This document shows, one piece after another, positions 62,955 through 64,000 of a DNA stretch of 64,000 nt. The stretch is from Paramacrobiotus metropolitanus (taxonomy: Eukaryota; Tardigrada; Eutardigrada; Parachela; Macrobiotidae), in NCBI RefSeq assembly GCF_019649055.1, contig NW_026570223.1:1922001-1986000 (forward strand). The letters are read 5' to 3'. The position numbers were made by a program, and so were the translations under genes. How positions within the stretch are numbered: position 1 is the stretch's first letter; the number at the start of each line of letters is the position of its first letter. The notes below the pieces were generated by a model that saw only the letters and a program-made list of their open reading frames with translations, searched no databases and was not told the DNA's origin.

Positions 62955-64000
62955 TATGCAGCTTTATTTAAAACCATAATTAATGCCTTCTGTTTAAACG
63001 TAAATTTGATTGCTTCAGGCTTTATAACGTAGACTGACAACATTTTCACACTTTTTATGTGCAATGGCGCTTCACCTTTGTTTGTGATTGAATTTGCTCT
63101 GTATATGTAATTTAATCGTTTGTACATAAATTATTATTCTGATGCCACTGTTCATACATTTACTCAAGCGGTCGGCATAAAGCATTGCAGATAATTCGAT
63201 TTTGGGATTAGCATTTTACCTTTATTTCCCATGTTGGTTTTCGCAGTTACAGTATTGTAGGTCCATTGTGCCCTATTCATAAAAATTTTGGTTGTAAAAT
63301 TCTTGATATGGTTCATAATAATGAACGAGGTTACTGATAGGAGCTGTGACAAATCGACTGTCCGCAACCGCAATTAACGATAATCGCAATATGTTTAGAA
63401 ACTGCACAAAGCTGCCATGCGGTATTGCTCATGTTATCAGCAACGGCATAATTAAAGTGAAAGCACGGATGCCCGCGCTTTCCACACACTGTACTGTCTG
63501 TACATACCATAAATTACCATTATTCAACGTGCTTTCATTACAACGACGACAAAAATCAGTTTCTACGTGCAGCGTTCAAAACGCTCATATTTTTGAATGT
63601 TGGATCCGAATACACACAATTTGGATCGCATTTATGCATTAATCTTTGAAAAATTCGAAATGCAGTGAAAATACAAAACTCAAAAACATCTTTGCTTGCA
63701 AAGACACATATACGTAAGTCGTAACTAAAGAGTATAAGAGACATTGCATAATAGAATAGCTATTCGACAGACATATCACAGAAAATTTAAGATATTTACT
63801 AGATATCGCCTTGTTCTAGAGTTTATTGGTCTTTGCAGAAATAATAATTGGTCGTTTGCTTTCTCGTTACTTCCTGGGTATCACACCAACTGTAGACTTG
63901 TTAAATCTTTATAATCGTCACGCTGAGCGCAATAACTGATTTTCATTTGCATGAACAGAACCGCATTTTGATCGCAAACTTTTATCGGAATAAATAGCAA
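62955..64000. other. Intergenic DNA to the window end
   Basis: AT-rich, with short open frames on both strands and no recognisable gene, RNA or repeat. Confidence 0.5.

Overview
The window is invertebrate animal nuclear DNA. It holds six protein-coding genes, all split by GT-AG introns, whose products belong to animal families: sphingosine kinase, a CYP2-type cytochrome P450, two receptor guanylate cyclases, an SLC12 Na-K-Cl-type cotransporter and fascin. The AT-rich noncoding DNA, many short introns and dense foldback repeats fit a small invertebrate, perhaps an ecdysozoan such as a tardigrade, but the species guess is inference only. I rebuilt every gene by joining exons by eye and checking reading phase across each junction. 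Each model closes in frame on a stop codon.

Layout. 503-4018 (+) is sphingosine kinase (6 exons, 485 aa). 4502-7415 (-) is the P450 (7 exons, 503 aa), convergent with it. After a 3.3 kb gap come two tandem, same-strand receptor guanylate cyclases: 10671-22779 (23 exons, 1074 aa) and 24271-34557 (23 exons, 1067 aa). These are old tandem duplicates with almost identical exon structure. 35109-45870 (-) is the SLC12 cotransporter (23 exons, up to 1242 aa). 50607-55306 (-) is fascin (4 exons, 531 aa). From about 56 kb to the end I see no credible gene, only repeats and transposon remains.

The genes are not an operon and show no obvious shared pathway beyond membrane signalling, ion transport and cytoskeleton. 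The most unusual items are: a 4-nt micro-exon conserved in both cyclase paralogues; an 18-nt exon in the second cyclase that alone carries a catalytic metal-binding Asp; a 119-bp triplication across a P450 exon-intron boundary; a 66-bp perfect palindrome in a cyclase intron; a cluster of GTCGAC-centred palindromes at 48-49.7 kb; an SLC12 exon carrying a putative SPAK/OSR1 docking motif; and several foldback transposons, one an hAT-like element with a perfect 8-bp target duplication nested in a larger foldback.
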